This document shows, in pieces, positions 1-5,568 of a DNA stretch of 5,651 nt; the stretch's first letter is position 1; each line of letters begins with the position of its first letter. A program made the position numbers and the translations under genes. The notes below the pieces were generated by a model. The model did not search any database. It was not told the DNA's origin and saw only the letters and a program-made list of their open reading frames with translations. The DNA is from Pedobacter sp. (GTDB taxonomy: Bacteria > Bacteroidota > Bacteroidia > Sphingobacteriales > Sphingobacteriaceae), in contig SEDG01000356.1 of assembly GCA_004295885.1 (NCBI GenBank), forward strand, positions 1 through 5,651, in the 5' to 3' direction.

Positions 1-582
1 CGCGAAGGTATTTGCGGTATGTGTTCAATGTTTATCAATGGTCGCCCTCATGGTCCGAAGGATGCGGTAACAACTTGCCAATTACACATGCGTTCATTTA
101 AGGATGGAGATACCATTGTAGTTGAACCTTGGAGAGCGAAAGCATTTCCCGTGATTAAGGATTTAACTGTAGATAGATCTGCATTTGATAGAGTTATTGC
201 GGCAGGCGGATTTATTTCGGTGAACACGGGTAACGCACAAGATGCTAATGCACTTCCAATTCCGAAGGCACAAGCAGATGCAGCATTTGAAGCAGCAGCT
301 TGTATTGGTTGTGGTGCTTGTGTAGCTACTTGTAAAAATGCATCAGCCATGTTATTTGTGTCTGCAAAAATATCTCAGTTAGCATTATTGCCACAAGGCC
401 AACCAGAGCGTTACAAACGCGTACAAAATATGGTTGCGCAAATGGATGCTGAAGGTTTTGGTAACTGTACAAATACAGGTGCCTGCGAGGCAGAATGCCC
501 TAAAGGAATATCTTTAGAGAATATTGCTCGTATGAATAGAGATTACTATTCGGCTAAATTTGTAAGTGAAGAAGAAGGATAA
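1..582 (+). CDS. sdhB: Succinate dehydrogenase/fumarate reductase iron-sulfur subunit, 5'-truncated by window edge
   Basis: This is the electron-transfer subunit of complex II. It passes electrons between the flavoprotein (SdhA) and the membrane quinone site through three Fe-S clusters on the cytoplasmic side. The frame is open from base 1, so the start lies upstream; 193 residues are visible of an expected ~250. Visible residues 5, 8 and 26 are the last three cysteines of the N-terminal 2Fe-2S ferredoxin-like domain (REGICGMC, then VTTCQLH). CIGCGACVATC at visible residues 101-111 and the later cysteines at 156, 162 and 166 (CTNTGACEAECPKG) supply the 4Fe-4S and 3Fe-4S ligands. An internal ATG at 19 is not the start, because it would remove 2Fe-2S ligands. 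The gene looks intact to its TAA. In Bacteroidota sdhB is normally last in a cytochrome b-sdhA-sdhB operon, which fits the terminators that follow. Confidence is very high for the family; whether it mainly oxidises succinate or reduces fumarate cannot be decided from this subunit. Confidence 0.97.
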   Translation, partial: REGICGMCSMFINGRPHGPKDAVTTCQLHMRSFKDGDTIVVEPWRAKAFPVIKDLTVDRSAFDRVIAAGGFISVNTGNAQDANALPIPKAQADAAFEAAACIGCGACVATCKNASAMLFVSAKISQLALLPQGQPERYKRVQNMVAQMDAEGFGNCTNTGACEAECPKGISLENIARMNRDYYSAKFVSEEEG

Positions 583-597
583 TTCAGTTCACAATTC

Positions 598-659
598 ACA
601 GTTTTCATTTTGCAACTCGTTAGCTGAGAACAGTTAACTGAAAATTGTTTTTGTTTTTC
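598..659 (+). terminator. Possible weak terminator after sdhB
   Basis: An imperfect inverted repeat pairs 598-607 (ACAGTTTTCA) with 639-648 (TGAAAATTGT, one G-U pair), followed by TTTTGTTTTT. The ~31-nt loop contains the small palindrome CAGTTAACTG (631-640), which overlaps the right arm. The stem is A/T-rich and the loop long, so this is much weaker than the hairpin at 712-742 and may be chance. Confidence 0.3.
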
Positions 660-711
660 TCCTATTAAATTACTAGATTTAAATGTCCGAGACAAAGGAG
701 TTTAATAATCG

Positions 712-742
712 AAAAACCCCGACCAATTAGGTTGGGGTTTTT
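712..742. terminator. Bidirectional rho-independent terminator between convergent genes
   Basis: The stem AAAAACCCCGACC (712-724) pairs over 13 bp with GGTTGGGGTTTTT (730-742), with one G-U pair and a five-base AATTA loop. The run of T after the right arm serves plus-strand transcripts from sdhB, and the run of A before the left arm becomes a U-tract for minus-strand transcripts leaving the TonB operon. It sits between the sdhB stop (582) and the operon's last stop (777), the place expected for a shared terminator. The preceding 583-711 spacer holds no coding sequence that I can support. Confidence 0.9.
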
Positions 743-776
743 TGTTGAGTATAATCAGGTTTGAGAGGTGTTTTCT

Positions 777-1583
777 TTATCTTGCCAAGTTAAATGATAT
801 TGGAATATTATACTTCACATTAACTGGTCTACCATTTTCTAGCCCTGGCTCCCATTTTGGAGAAAGTTTTAAAACTCTTACAGCTTCTTCGTCTGTGCCA
901 TATCCAAGTTTTCTCATCACTTTTATGTCGGCCAAGCTACCATCTTTTTGGACAGTAAAACCAACAAATACTTTCCCTTGTATTTTGTTGTCTTTCGCTT
1001 CCTTTGGATATTTCATATTGTCACCTAAAAATTTGTAAAGTTTATCAAGTCCACCAGGATATTTTGGGGGATTAACCATTGAAACGAAGTTATATACGGT
1101 ATTATCTTCTACAACTGGTGTCGATGAATTAGCTGCACTCGTAGGTCTAGCGTTATTTGTGTTGGTGTTAGCTTTCACACCTGGCAATGCAAAACTAATT
1201 GGAATGTTATATTTTACCCTTACAGGCCTAGCATCGTCAATACCAGGGTTCCAGTTTCTCGATATTTTTAGCACCCTAACAGCTTCTTCATCCGTTCCAG
1301 AACCAAGACCACGTTCAATTTTAATATCTGAAAGTGATCCATCTTTTTCAACCACAAAAGACACCAAAACCTTGCCTTGTACGTTGTTTTTAACAGCCAT
1401 TTCGGGATACTTGATATTAGCGCCTAGAAACTTGTAAAATGCTTGCAGACCTCCAGGATAAGTAGGTGGATTCTTTATTGAAACAAAGTTGTAAATTTTA
1501 TCATCGTCTTGTGCAAAGGCAGATTTTGAGCAAAACGTTAGCAGCAACACCGCTATTAGCGATGAATGAATTAGCTTTTTCAT
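777..1583 (-). CDS. Exported protein with two tandem TonB C-terminal domains
   Basis: A 268-residue protein with a Sec signal peptide (residues 1-25: Lys-Lys, hydrophobic core, SAFA then Q). There is no lipobox (the residues before Cys18 are LTF), so it is probably soluble in the periplasm. Two homologous TonB_C modules follow, at about residues 31-131 and 164-264. Each opens with YNFVS, then NPPxYPGGL, (K)YPxxA, QGKV, VxKDGSL, GTDEEAVRVLK, a W-x-PG segment and VKYNIPISF. A 30-residue Asn/Ser/Thr/Pro-rich linker joins them. Classical TonB has an N-terminal membrane anchor that contacts ExbB and a proline-rich spanner; both are absent, so energy transduction to outer-membrane receptors is doubtful. 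It may bind TonB-box peptides or the partner M56 protein, which is inference. The gene is last in a minus-strand operon, 32 bp after its upstream neighbour, and ends just before the 712-742 terminator. The ATG at 1583 is chosen because it gives the complete signal peptide. Confidence 0.9.
   Translation of the reverse strand: MKKLIHSSLIAVLLLTFCSKSAFAQDDDKIYNFVSIKNPPTYPGGLQAFYKFLGANIKYPEMAVKNNVQGKVLVSFVVEKDGSLSDIKIERGLGSGTDEEAVRVLKISRNWNPGIDDARPVRVKYNIPISFALPGVKANTNTNNARPTSAANSSTPVVEDNTVYNFVSMVNPPKYPGGLDKLYKFLGDNMKYPKEAKDNKIQGKVFVGFTVQKDGSLADIKVMRKLGYGTDEEAVRVLKLSPKWEPGLENGRPVNVKYNIPISFNLAR
792..1493 (-). repeat. Tandem duplication of a TonB_C module within one gene
   Basis: Copy 1 is encoded by 1191-1493 and copy 2 by 792-1094. 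The two ~101-residue copies align without gaps over nearly their whole length and share most framework motifs (NPPxYPGGL, GTDEEAVRVLK, VKYNIPISF), but the DNA has diverged at many third positions. The duplication is therefore not recent. Copy 1 resembles the final TonB module of the upstream M56 gene (2252-2491) closely, including the 19-base plus-strand string CCCTAACAGCTTCTTCATC. Confidence 0.85.
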
Positions 1584-1615
1584 ATATTCTTAGTTTTTAA
1601 GTTTTGAGATTTATT

Positions 1616-2104
1616 TTACAATCTTTTTTGGGGTGTAGTCTTTTTCTTTACGTTGGCGGTATCAACGACTCCAACTTTATCAGCGCCAAAGCCCATCACA
1701 GTTAGCTTTAATTCCGCATATTCCTTTGGAATAATGTAATGCTCGTTTTTAATTGGTGATTTGGAGTCTGATATTCTGTAAGATGTGATTAAGGCATAAT
1801 TACCATCTTGGCTTTTGTTAAGATTTTTATAATCAAAAAGGTTTTTTACCACTTCTTCATCGAAACCTAACTCTGGATTAGCATTATTAACAGTAAATTT
1901 TTTGATCGTTCCATTGGTTATGGTTAGTAAGATGACACTGTTTCCTTGGGCATCAAGCATCTTAGCTTTTTCAGGATATTTTATATTGTCTCCTAAATGT
2001 TTATAAAAGCTATCCCAATCTTTATTATTAACAGCTTTCTTTTCTTGCGCTATTGCGCCGATTGAGCAAATGGTTAACAACAAAAAATAAATAATCTTTT
2101 TCAT
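1616..2104 (-). CDS. Small exported protein with a divergent TonB-like domain
   Basis: A 162-residue protein with a signal peptide at residues 1-19 (MKKIIYFLLL start, AIA then Q). Residues 30-112 form a TonB_C-like module: DWDSFYKHLGDNIKYPEKA, then AQGNSV, a beta strand, and GFDEEVVKNL. It lacks the YNFVS/NPPxYPGG opening and the W-x-PG and NIPISF ending of the canonical modules next door. Its closest match in the window is the first TonB-like module of the M56 protein (SWNAFYKYLGDGIKYP, GSGCDEEVIEQI, DGDYSIKVTFKL). The resemblance continues into the following stretch (ELKLTVMGFG here, MSSLVITAFA there), so it probably arose by copying that part of the M56 gene. Residues 150-162 are basic. 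It lies between the M56 gene and the tandem TonB gene in the same operon; its start is 4 nt from the stop of the out-of-frame M56 tail. Exact function is unknown; a periplasmic partner or sensor is inference. Confidence 0.82.
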   Translation of the reverse strand: MKKIIYFLLLTICSIGAIAQEKKAVNNKDWDSFYKHLGDNIKYPEKAKMLDAQGNSVILLTITNGTIKKFTVNNANPELGFDEEVVKNLFDYKNLNKSQDGNYALITSYRISDSKSPIKNEHYIIPKEYAELKLTVMGFGADKVGVVDTANVKKKTTPQKRL

Positions 2105-2108
2105 AAGC

Positions 2109-2255
2109 TTAATTTCTATTCGTTAGGGTGGCCGTTATTAATTTTTGTTTAGGTTTTTTTGTGGTTACCATAATTACACCATTTTTCCCTTCCTTTCCGT
2201 ACAATGCTAATGCATTTGCATCTTTTACAATGCTGATGCTTTCAATTGTGTTTTT
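2109..2255 (-). pseudogene. Out-of-frame SusC-plug-like tail of the M56 gene
   Basis: Directly after the end of the M56 reading frame, the -1 frame is open for 48 residues. It reads KNT, then IESISIVKDANALALYG, then KEGKNGVIMVTTKK, then a basic tail, and ends at TAA 2109-2111. This is the signature of the TonB-dependent receptor plug domain as found in SusC-family proteins (IxSIxVLKDAxAxxLYG, GxNGVIxITTKK), which to my knowledge also occurs as a C-terminal module in Bacteroidota M56 peptidases. There is no start codon of its own in a sensible place, and a stop in this frame lies at 2256-2258. It ends 4 nt before the ATG of the next gene (2104), normal operon spacing, which suggests it was the real end of the M56 gene. 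The front half of the plug module is not present in any frame nearby. Confidence 0.85.
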
Positions 2256-3889
2256 TTACTTGTCTTTAATACCCTAACAGCTTCTTCATCTGTGCCAAAT
2301 CCTAGTTTTCGTTCTACCTTAATATCTGATAGTGATCCATCTTTCTCCACAGTGAATGAAACGAGTACCTTTCCTTGTATATCGTTATCAGCTGCAAACT
2401 GAGGGTATCTAATGTTTTTGCCTAAAAATTCATAAAACTTCATTAGTCCACCTGGGTAGGTTGGTGGGTTAGACATGGCAACGAAATTGTATACAGTTTG
2501 ATCGGTTACTTCTTCTTTAGGTGCAAAAGCTGTAATAACTAAACTCGACATAGCTGTTCTTTCGGCGTCAGTACCTGCATTTTCATTTTTCATTTGAGTA
2601 TCAGCACCTTCAAGTTTAAAGGTTACTTTAATGCTATAATCGCCATCTTTCTGGAAGAAGTCATCGTAGTTGGTTATTTGTTCAATTACCTCTTCATCAC
2701 AGCCTGATCCAAGTTCGCTTTGAACTACAATATCCATTGCTTTGCCTCGTCTAACAGAGAAGTTAATTACCGTGTTTCCCTGTACTTTTTTCTTTACCGC
2801 TTCTGTTGGATATTTTATGCCATCCCCCAAATATTTATAAAATGCATTCCAAGAATTAGCGGTTTCTTTTTCGCTTATGCTGTTGTAACTAGCAGGTTTT
2901 GTTTCTGGGTTATTAATAACAAGCGCTTGAACCTCTACTTGATCCAGTTTTGTAGTACGTGATGCCAGATTAACAACGCTTAAAGGTTGCGCTATCACTT
3001 GGGTAAAAACCTCATTAGCCTCGTTCAAAGGTATTTTATCGGCAACTGCCAAAATCTGATTATTTTTACGAATAGTAGCTGATGATAATATTAAGGTAAT
3101 GGCAAACAAGGGAACGAATAGGCCATACTTTAAAACTGCAGCTTTTTTAGAACGTTGTTTGTGCAACATAAAAATCCGCTTTTTTATCATCGATTTTGTT
3201 AAGAAACCATTTGTTAAACTATTCGGCTTTACGCCAAAAGCATGGCTCAATAATAACAATGCATAAGTTTCCTTGTCGCCTTGGAACTTTGCAGCTGCCT
3301 CATCTGCTAGGTATTCATGGATATTCTTAACGGATTTTTTGTAGAGATAGATAATCGGATTAAACCAAGTTATTATCCCCAATATTTCGAAGAAGATTAC
3401 ATCTACAGAGTGTAATTGTTTTACGTGAATATCTTCATGTAAGTCTACAGTAGCTCTTTCGGGTAAGCTTTCTGCAACAGATTTTCTATTCAAAAACGAA
3501 AATGCCGAATTTGAATCTGTTTTGCCAAAAAGCTGGTTAATTGCAAATAGTTGATACGCAAAATGAAGCAAGAAAATAAACGTGCCCACGATGTATATCA
3601 TAACAATTAACCTACCCCAGTCATATTGCTCTTGCGTTTGCGGCATAATAGCATAGTTGCTTACTATGGTGTTTATTTCGCTAACGCTGATGTATAGTTT
3701 ATCACTTACTGCCTTTTCGCTAAACATTTCGAATCTTAAAAATGGTATAGCTAAGGAGAATATCCCTGATGAGACTAGATATAACCTATTTAAAACAAAA
3801 TAAGTTTCTCTGTCTAAAAGCAGCTTGTAAAAACAATAAAATATAACTAGGTAAATGTTTACCTGTAAGAGATAATGTGCCCAACTCAT
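2225..3889 (-). CDS. M56 (BlaR1/MecR1-type) membrane zinc peptidase with two TonB-like domains, C-terminus broken
   Basis: A 554-residue integral membrane protease. Hydrophobic segments lie near residues 6-25, 36-52, 93-115, 163-183 and 255-273. The zinc site HEDIH (HExxH) is at 151-155, and the third ligand is probably Glu192 in HEYLADE, so the active site looks intact. After the last membrane segment come a linker, a divergent TonB-like module (346-427, starting SWNAFYKYLGDGIKYP) and a canonical TonB_C module (467-546, starting YNFVAMSNPPTYPGG). The latter stops after the helix GTDEEAVRVLKTS and lacks the W-x-PG and final strand. The last eight residues (TQLKASAL) match no family and are a frame-shifted readout of a plug-like tail. 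In the BlaR1 paradigm the protease triggers loss of its cognate repressor after sensing a periplasmic ligand; here no penicillin-binding sensor domain is present. The start overlaps the BlaI-family stop by 4 bp (ATGA, 3886-3889), indicating translational coupling. Family call very secure; the signal sensed is unknown. Confidence 0.93.
   Translation of the reverse strand: MSWAHYLLQVNIYLVIFYCFYKLLLDRETYFVLNRLYLVSSGIFSLAIPFLRFEMFSEKAVSDKLYISVSEINTIVSNYAIMPQTQEQYDWGRLIVMIYIVGTFIFLLHFAYQLFAINQLFGKTDSNSAFSFLNRKSVAESLPERATVDLHEDIHVKQLHSVDVIFFEILGIITWFNPIIYLYKKSVKNIHEYLADEAAAKFQGDKETYALLLLSHAFGVKPNSLTNGFLTKSMIKKRIFMLHKQRSKKAAVLKYGLFVPLFAITLILSSATIRKNNQILAVADKIPLNEANEVFTQVIAQPLSVVNLASRTTKLDQVEVQALVINNPETKPASYNSISEKETANSWNAFYKYLGDGIKYPTEAVKKKVQGNTVINFSVRRGKAMDIVVQSELGSGCDEEVIEQITNYDDFFQKDGDYSIKVTFKLEGADTQMKNENAGTDAERTAMSSLVITAFAPKEEVTDQTVYNFVAMSNPPTYPGGLMKFYEFLGKNIRYPQFAADNDIQGKVLVSFTVEKDGSLSDIKVERKLGFGTDEEAVRVLKTSKKTQLKASAL
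2251..2257 (-). other. A7 homopolymer at the M56 frame break
   Basis: On the coding strand, seven A follow AGT. In the zero frame this reads AGT AAA AAA ACA; eight A, or a -1 slip, would join the upstream TonB module to the plug-like tail and give a 593-residue protein ending at 2109. The run can host sequencing error, replication slippage or ribosomal slippage, and can serve as microhomology for a deletion. The sequence alone does not distinguish these. Confidence 0.8.
2252..2854 (-). repeat. Two TonB-like modules inside the M56 gene
   Basis: The divergent module is encoded by 2609-2854 and the canonical but truncated one by 2252-2491. The first pairs best with the module of the small exported protein (1769-2017), the second with copy 1 of the tandem TonB gene (1191-1493). 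Together the operon has five modules of two subtypes, consistent with duplication of whole blocks between neighbouring genes. Such repeats are also natural sites for recombination deletions and for assembly collapse. Confidence 0.75.
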
Positions 3890-4263
3890 TTTGGCTTATT
3901 TTTAAATTTGTTAATCATCTTTAAAATTTCATCCACATCACTTAAATCTAATTTTTCTTCCTTCACAAAGAAAGAGAACATGCTTTCTACAGAGTTTTCA
4001 AAATAATTGCCCAATAGCTTCTCGGTTGCATGTCTTTTGTATTCTTCTCTACTAATTAAAGGATGATATTTATGAGCTTTTCCATAAGCTTCGTGCCCGA
4101 TAAATCCTTTAACTTCTAATATTCTAATAATGGTAGATACTGTATTGTACGCAGGTTTAGGCTCAGGCAAATAATCCATTACTTCTTTCACGAATGAACT
4201 TTCCAATTGCCATACAATTTGCATGATCTGTTCCTCTGCCTTCGTTAAATCTTTAATTTCCAT
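3886..4263 (-). CDS. BlaI/MecI/CopY-family transcriptional repressor
   Basis: A 125-residue protein of normal family length. Residues 1-70 form the winged-helix DNA-binding domain: LTKAEEQIMQIVWQ (helix 1), VKEVMDYLPEPKPAYNTV, and recognition-helix region NTVSTIIRILEVKGFI (40-55), then the wing around GKAHKYHPLIS. Residues 72-125 form the C-terminal dimerisation helices, including SMFSFFVKEEKLDL, the region equivalent to where BlaI/MecI are cleaved in staphylococci. It is expected to bind operator dyads in its own promoter as a dimer and to be released when the M56 protease acts. It is first in the operon and overlaps the M56 start by 4 bp, the standard regulator-protease pairing. The ATG at 4263 begins the conserved MEIKxLTKAEE start. 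Targets other than this operon cannot be read from the window. Confidence 0.95.
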   Translation of the reverse strand: MEIKDLTKAEEQIMQIVWQLESSFVKEVMDYLPEPKPAYNTVSTIIRILEVKGFIGHEAYGKAHKYHPLISREEYKRHATEKLLGNYFENSVESMFSFFVKEEKLDLSDVDEILKMINKFKNKPK

Positions 4264-4414
4264 GATAATTGTTGTTTATGTATATATTTTGAGCGTTAAG
4301 ATAAATATTGATTTAAAATGTTCAAATATTTTACATAAACTTAAAACTAATATTTTAGTTTACAAAACTTTTTAACAATTATTTTTCTTAATATTAGAAA
4401 ATAAACCAAAATAT
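4264..4414. promoter_or_regulatory. A/T-rich divergent promoter region
   Basis: This 151-bp spacer separates the start of the repressor gene (-) from the start of the MBL/beta-CASP gene (+), so both promoters should lie here. It is extremely A/T-rich. I could not assign a convincing Bacteroidota -33/-7 pair (TTG and TAnnTTTG) on either strand; near matches such as TAGTTTAC (4356-4363, +) are too common in such DNA to trust. No small gene is supported. Confidence 0.6.
4344..4361. promoter_or_regulatory. Candidate operator palindrome for the BlaI-family repressor
   Basis: AAACTAA (4344-4350) is followed by TATT and the exact inverse TTAGTTT (4355-4361), an 18-bp dyad with perfect 7-bp arms. 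It lies 83 bp from the repressor start and 54 bp from the MBL gene start, where autoregulation would act. The characterised BlaI/MecI operators carry TACA/TGTA half-sites; this dyad does not contain them, although TTTACA occurs next to it at 4359-4364 and also at 4330-4335. In such A/T-rich DNA a chance palindrome is possible. Confidence 0.35.
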
Positions 4415-5218
4415 ATGAAAATTGCCTTTCACGGCGCCGCTCGTAATGTTACAGGGAGCAAGCACTTAGTTACACTGAATAACGGAACGAAAATTTTATT
4501 AGACTGTGGTATGTTTCAGGGTATGGGACAAGAAACAGATGAAATGAACAGTGAATTTGGATTTGATGCTGCGGAAGTTAATTTCTTAATACTTTCTCAT
4601 GCGCATATAGATCATAGTGGCTTAATTCCTCGCTTGATTGCGCAAGGTTTTAAGGGCGTGATTTTTGGAACACAGGCTACAAAAGAATTGAGTAAAATCT
4701 TACTACTCGATTCTGCAAAAATTCAGGCTGGTGATTTGAAATATGAAAATAAAAAGAGGCAACAACGTGGTTTACCTCCAGAAAAAGCATTGTATGAAGA
4801 AGAGGATGTTTTAAGCACGATGGAATATTTTGTGGCTGTCGACTATCAAAACCCTACAAGACTAACTGATGGAGTTACTTTACAGTTTATCGATGCTGGC
4901 CATATCATTGGAAGCGCTTCTGTTAATTTAACAATTGTTGAAGATGGAAAAACAACACAATTATGTTTTAGTGGTGATGTGGGGCAGTATGGTGATTTAC
5001 TGTTAAGATCACCACAAGAATTTCCTCAGGCAGATTATATTTTGTTAGAATCTACCTATGGAGATCGCTTGCACAAGGATGCACAGCCCACAGAAGAAGC
5101 TTTTTTACAGGTAATTTTAAAGGCTTGTGTAGAAAAAAAAGGCAAAGTAATTATCCCAGCTTTTAGTGTAGGCAGAACACAAGAGTTGCTCTATATTTTA
5201 AATAATCTGGATTTGTAA
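4415..5218 (+). CDS. MBL-fold/beta-CASP RNase-type hydrolase, N-terminal part of a disrupted gene
   Basis: These 267 residues cover the metallo-beta-lactamase core of the RNA-processing beta-CASP family (relatives of CPSF73, RNase J and bacterial MBL exonucleases). Seen: the opening strand MKIAFHGAARNVTGSKHL; the LLDCGMFQG loop; the zinc motif HAHIDH at 62-67 in SHAHIDHSGL; His163 in AGHIIGSAS; Asp188 in FSGDVG; and the acidic motif A Glu212 in LLESTYGDR. The insertion at 100-135 with ENKKRQQRGLPP is typical of this family. The beta-CASP domain begins with GKVIIPAFSVGRTQELLYIL and then stops at residue 267, where family members of ~460 residues continue. Motifs B and C lie in the downstream fragment in another frame, so the peptide made from this ORF should lack catalytic activity. 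It is divergent from the repressor operon. It is not an antibiotic-hydrolysing enzyme. The ATG at 4415 gives the standard N-terminus. Confidence 0.9.
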   Translation: MKIAFHGAARNVTGSKHLVTLNNGTKILLDCGMFQGMGQETDEMNSEFGFDAAEVNFLILSHAHIDHSGLIPRLIAQGFKGVIFGTQATKELSKILLLDSAKIQAGDLKYENKKRQQRGLPPEKALYEEEDVLSTMEYFVAVDYQNPTRLTDGVTLQFIDAGHIIGSASVNLTIVEDGKTTQLCFSGDVGQYGDLLLRSPQEFPQADYILLESTYGDRLHKDAQPTEEAFLQVILKACVEKKGKVIIPAFSVGRTQELLYILNNLDL

Positions 5219-5568
5219 AACATCACATTAGAAATAACATCAGCGATAGCAAAAACACCATTTTGATAGTTGGTTATTGCGAACCAAGATCTTTGGGTGG
5301 GCAATTAAAAAACGGTGCTCAGCAAGTAAATATATATGGCGAACAATATCAGGTAGTTGCCGAGGTACAATCTATACAGTCAATGAGTGCACATGGTGAT
5401 TATGAAGACTTACTAAAATTCATGTCTTGCCAAGACGCGAGCAAGGTAAAAAAAGTGTTTTTGGTGCATGGAGAGTATGATGTGCAACAAGTTTTTAAGG
5501 AAAAGTTGATTGCTAAAGGGTTTGTTAACGTCGAAATTCCAGATAGGCATCAAGAGTTTGAGCTGTAA
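5215..5568 (+). pseudogene. C-terminal fragment of the MBL/beta-CASP hydrolase, out of frame
   Basis: This is the rest of the preceding gene in a different frame. It starts with VKHHIRNNISDSKNTIL and continues IVGYCEPRSLGGQLKNGAQ, then QSMSAHGDYEDLL (beta-CASP motif B His) and VFLVHGE (motif C His), to TAA at 5566-5568. The family normally reads GRIKHH at this point, preceded by SGM and about 90-100 further beta-CASP residues. Those residues are absent here, so coding resumes directly after the LNNLDL codons of the upstream half. A TTG at 5263 could formally start a 101-residue ORF, but homology clearly extends upstream to about 5215, so this is a remnant and not an independent gene. The gap plus a frame change points to an internal deletion of about 0.3 kb. 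Confidence 0.88.

Noticed and set aside
48..350. Minus-strand open frame of 100 codons
   Set aside because: Lies antisense inside sdhB, whose Fe-S motifs are unmistakable; the predicted peptide has no recognisable features.
742..1437. Plus-strand open frames at 742-1038 and 1159-1437
   Set aside because: Both are antisense to the two TonB modules. They resemble each other only because the underlying coding strand is duplicated.
2109..2255. A separate SusC-family receptor gene fragment inserted by transfer
   Set aside because: Only the plug-tail signature is present, it ends at operon spacing before the next gene, and a tail of this type is known on M56 proteins, so belonging to the M56 gene is simpler.
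2720..2962. Plus-strand open frame of 80 codons
   Set aside because: Antisense within the M56 gene, with a composition typical of a complementary-strand readout.
3886..5568. A beta-lactam resistance locus (BlaI, BlaR1-like protease, metallo-beta-lactamase fold)
   Set aside because: The M56 protein has no penicillin-binding sensor domain, and the MBL protein has the beta-CASP features of RNA-processing enzymes (SAHGDY, LVHGE, ESTYG), not those of class B beta-lactamases.
5263..5568. Independent small gene starting at TTG 5263
   Set aside because: Family homology continues upstream of the TTG to about 5215, so this is the tail of the split beta-CASP gene.
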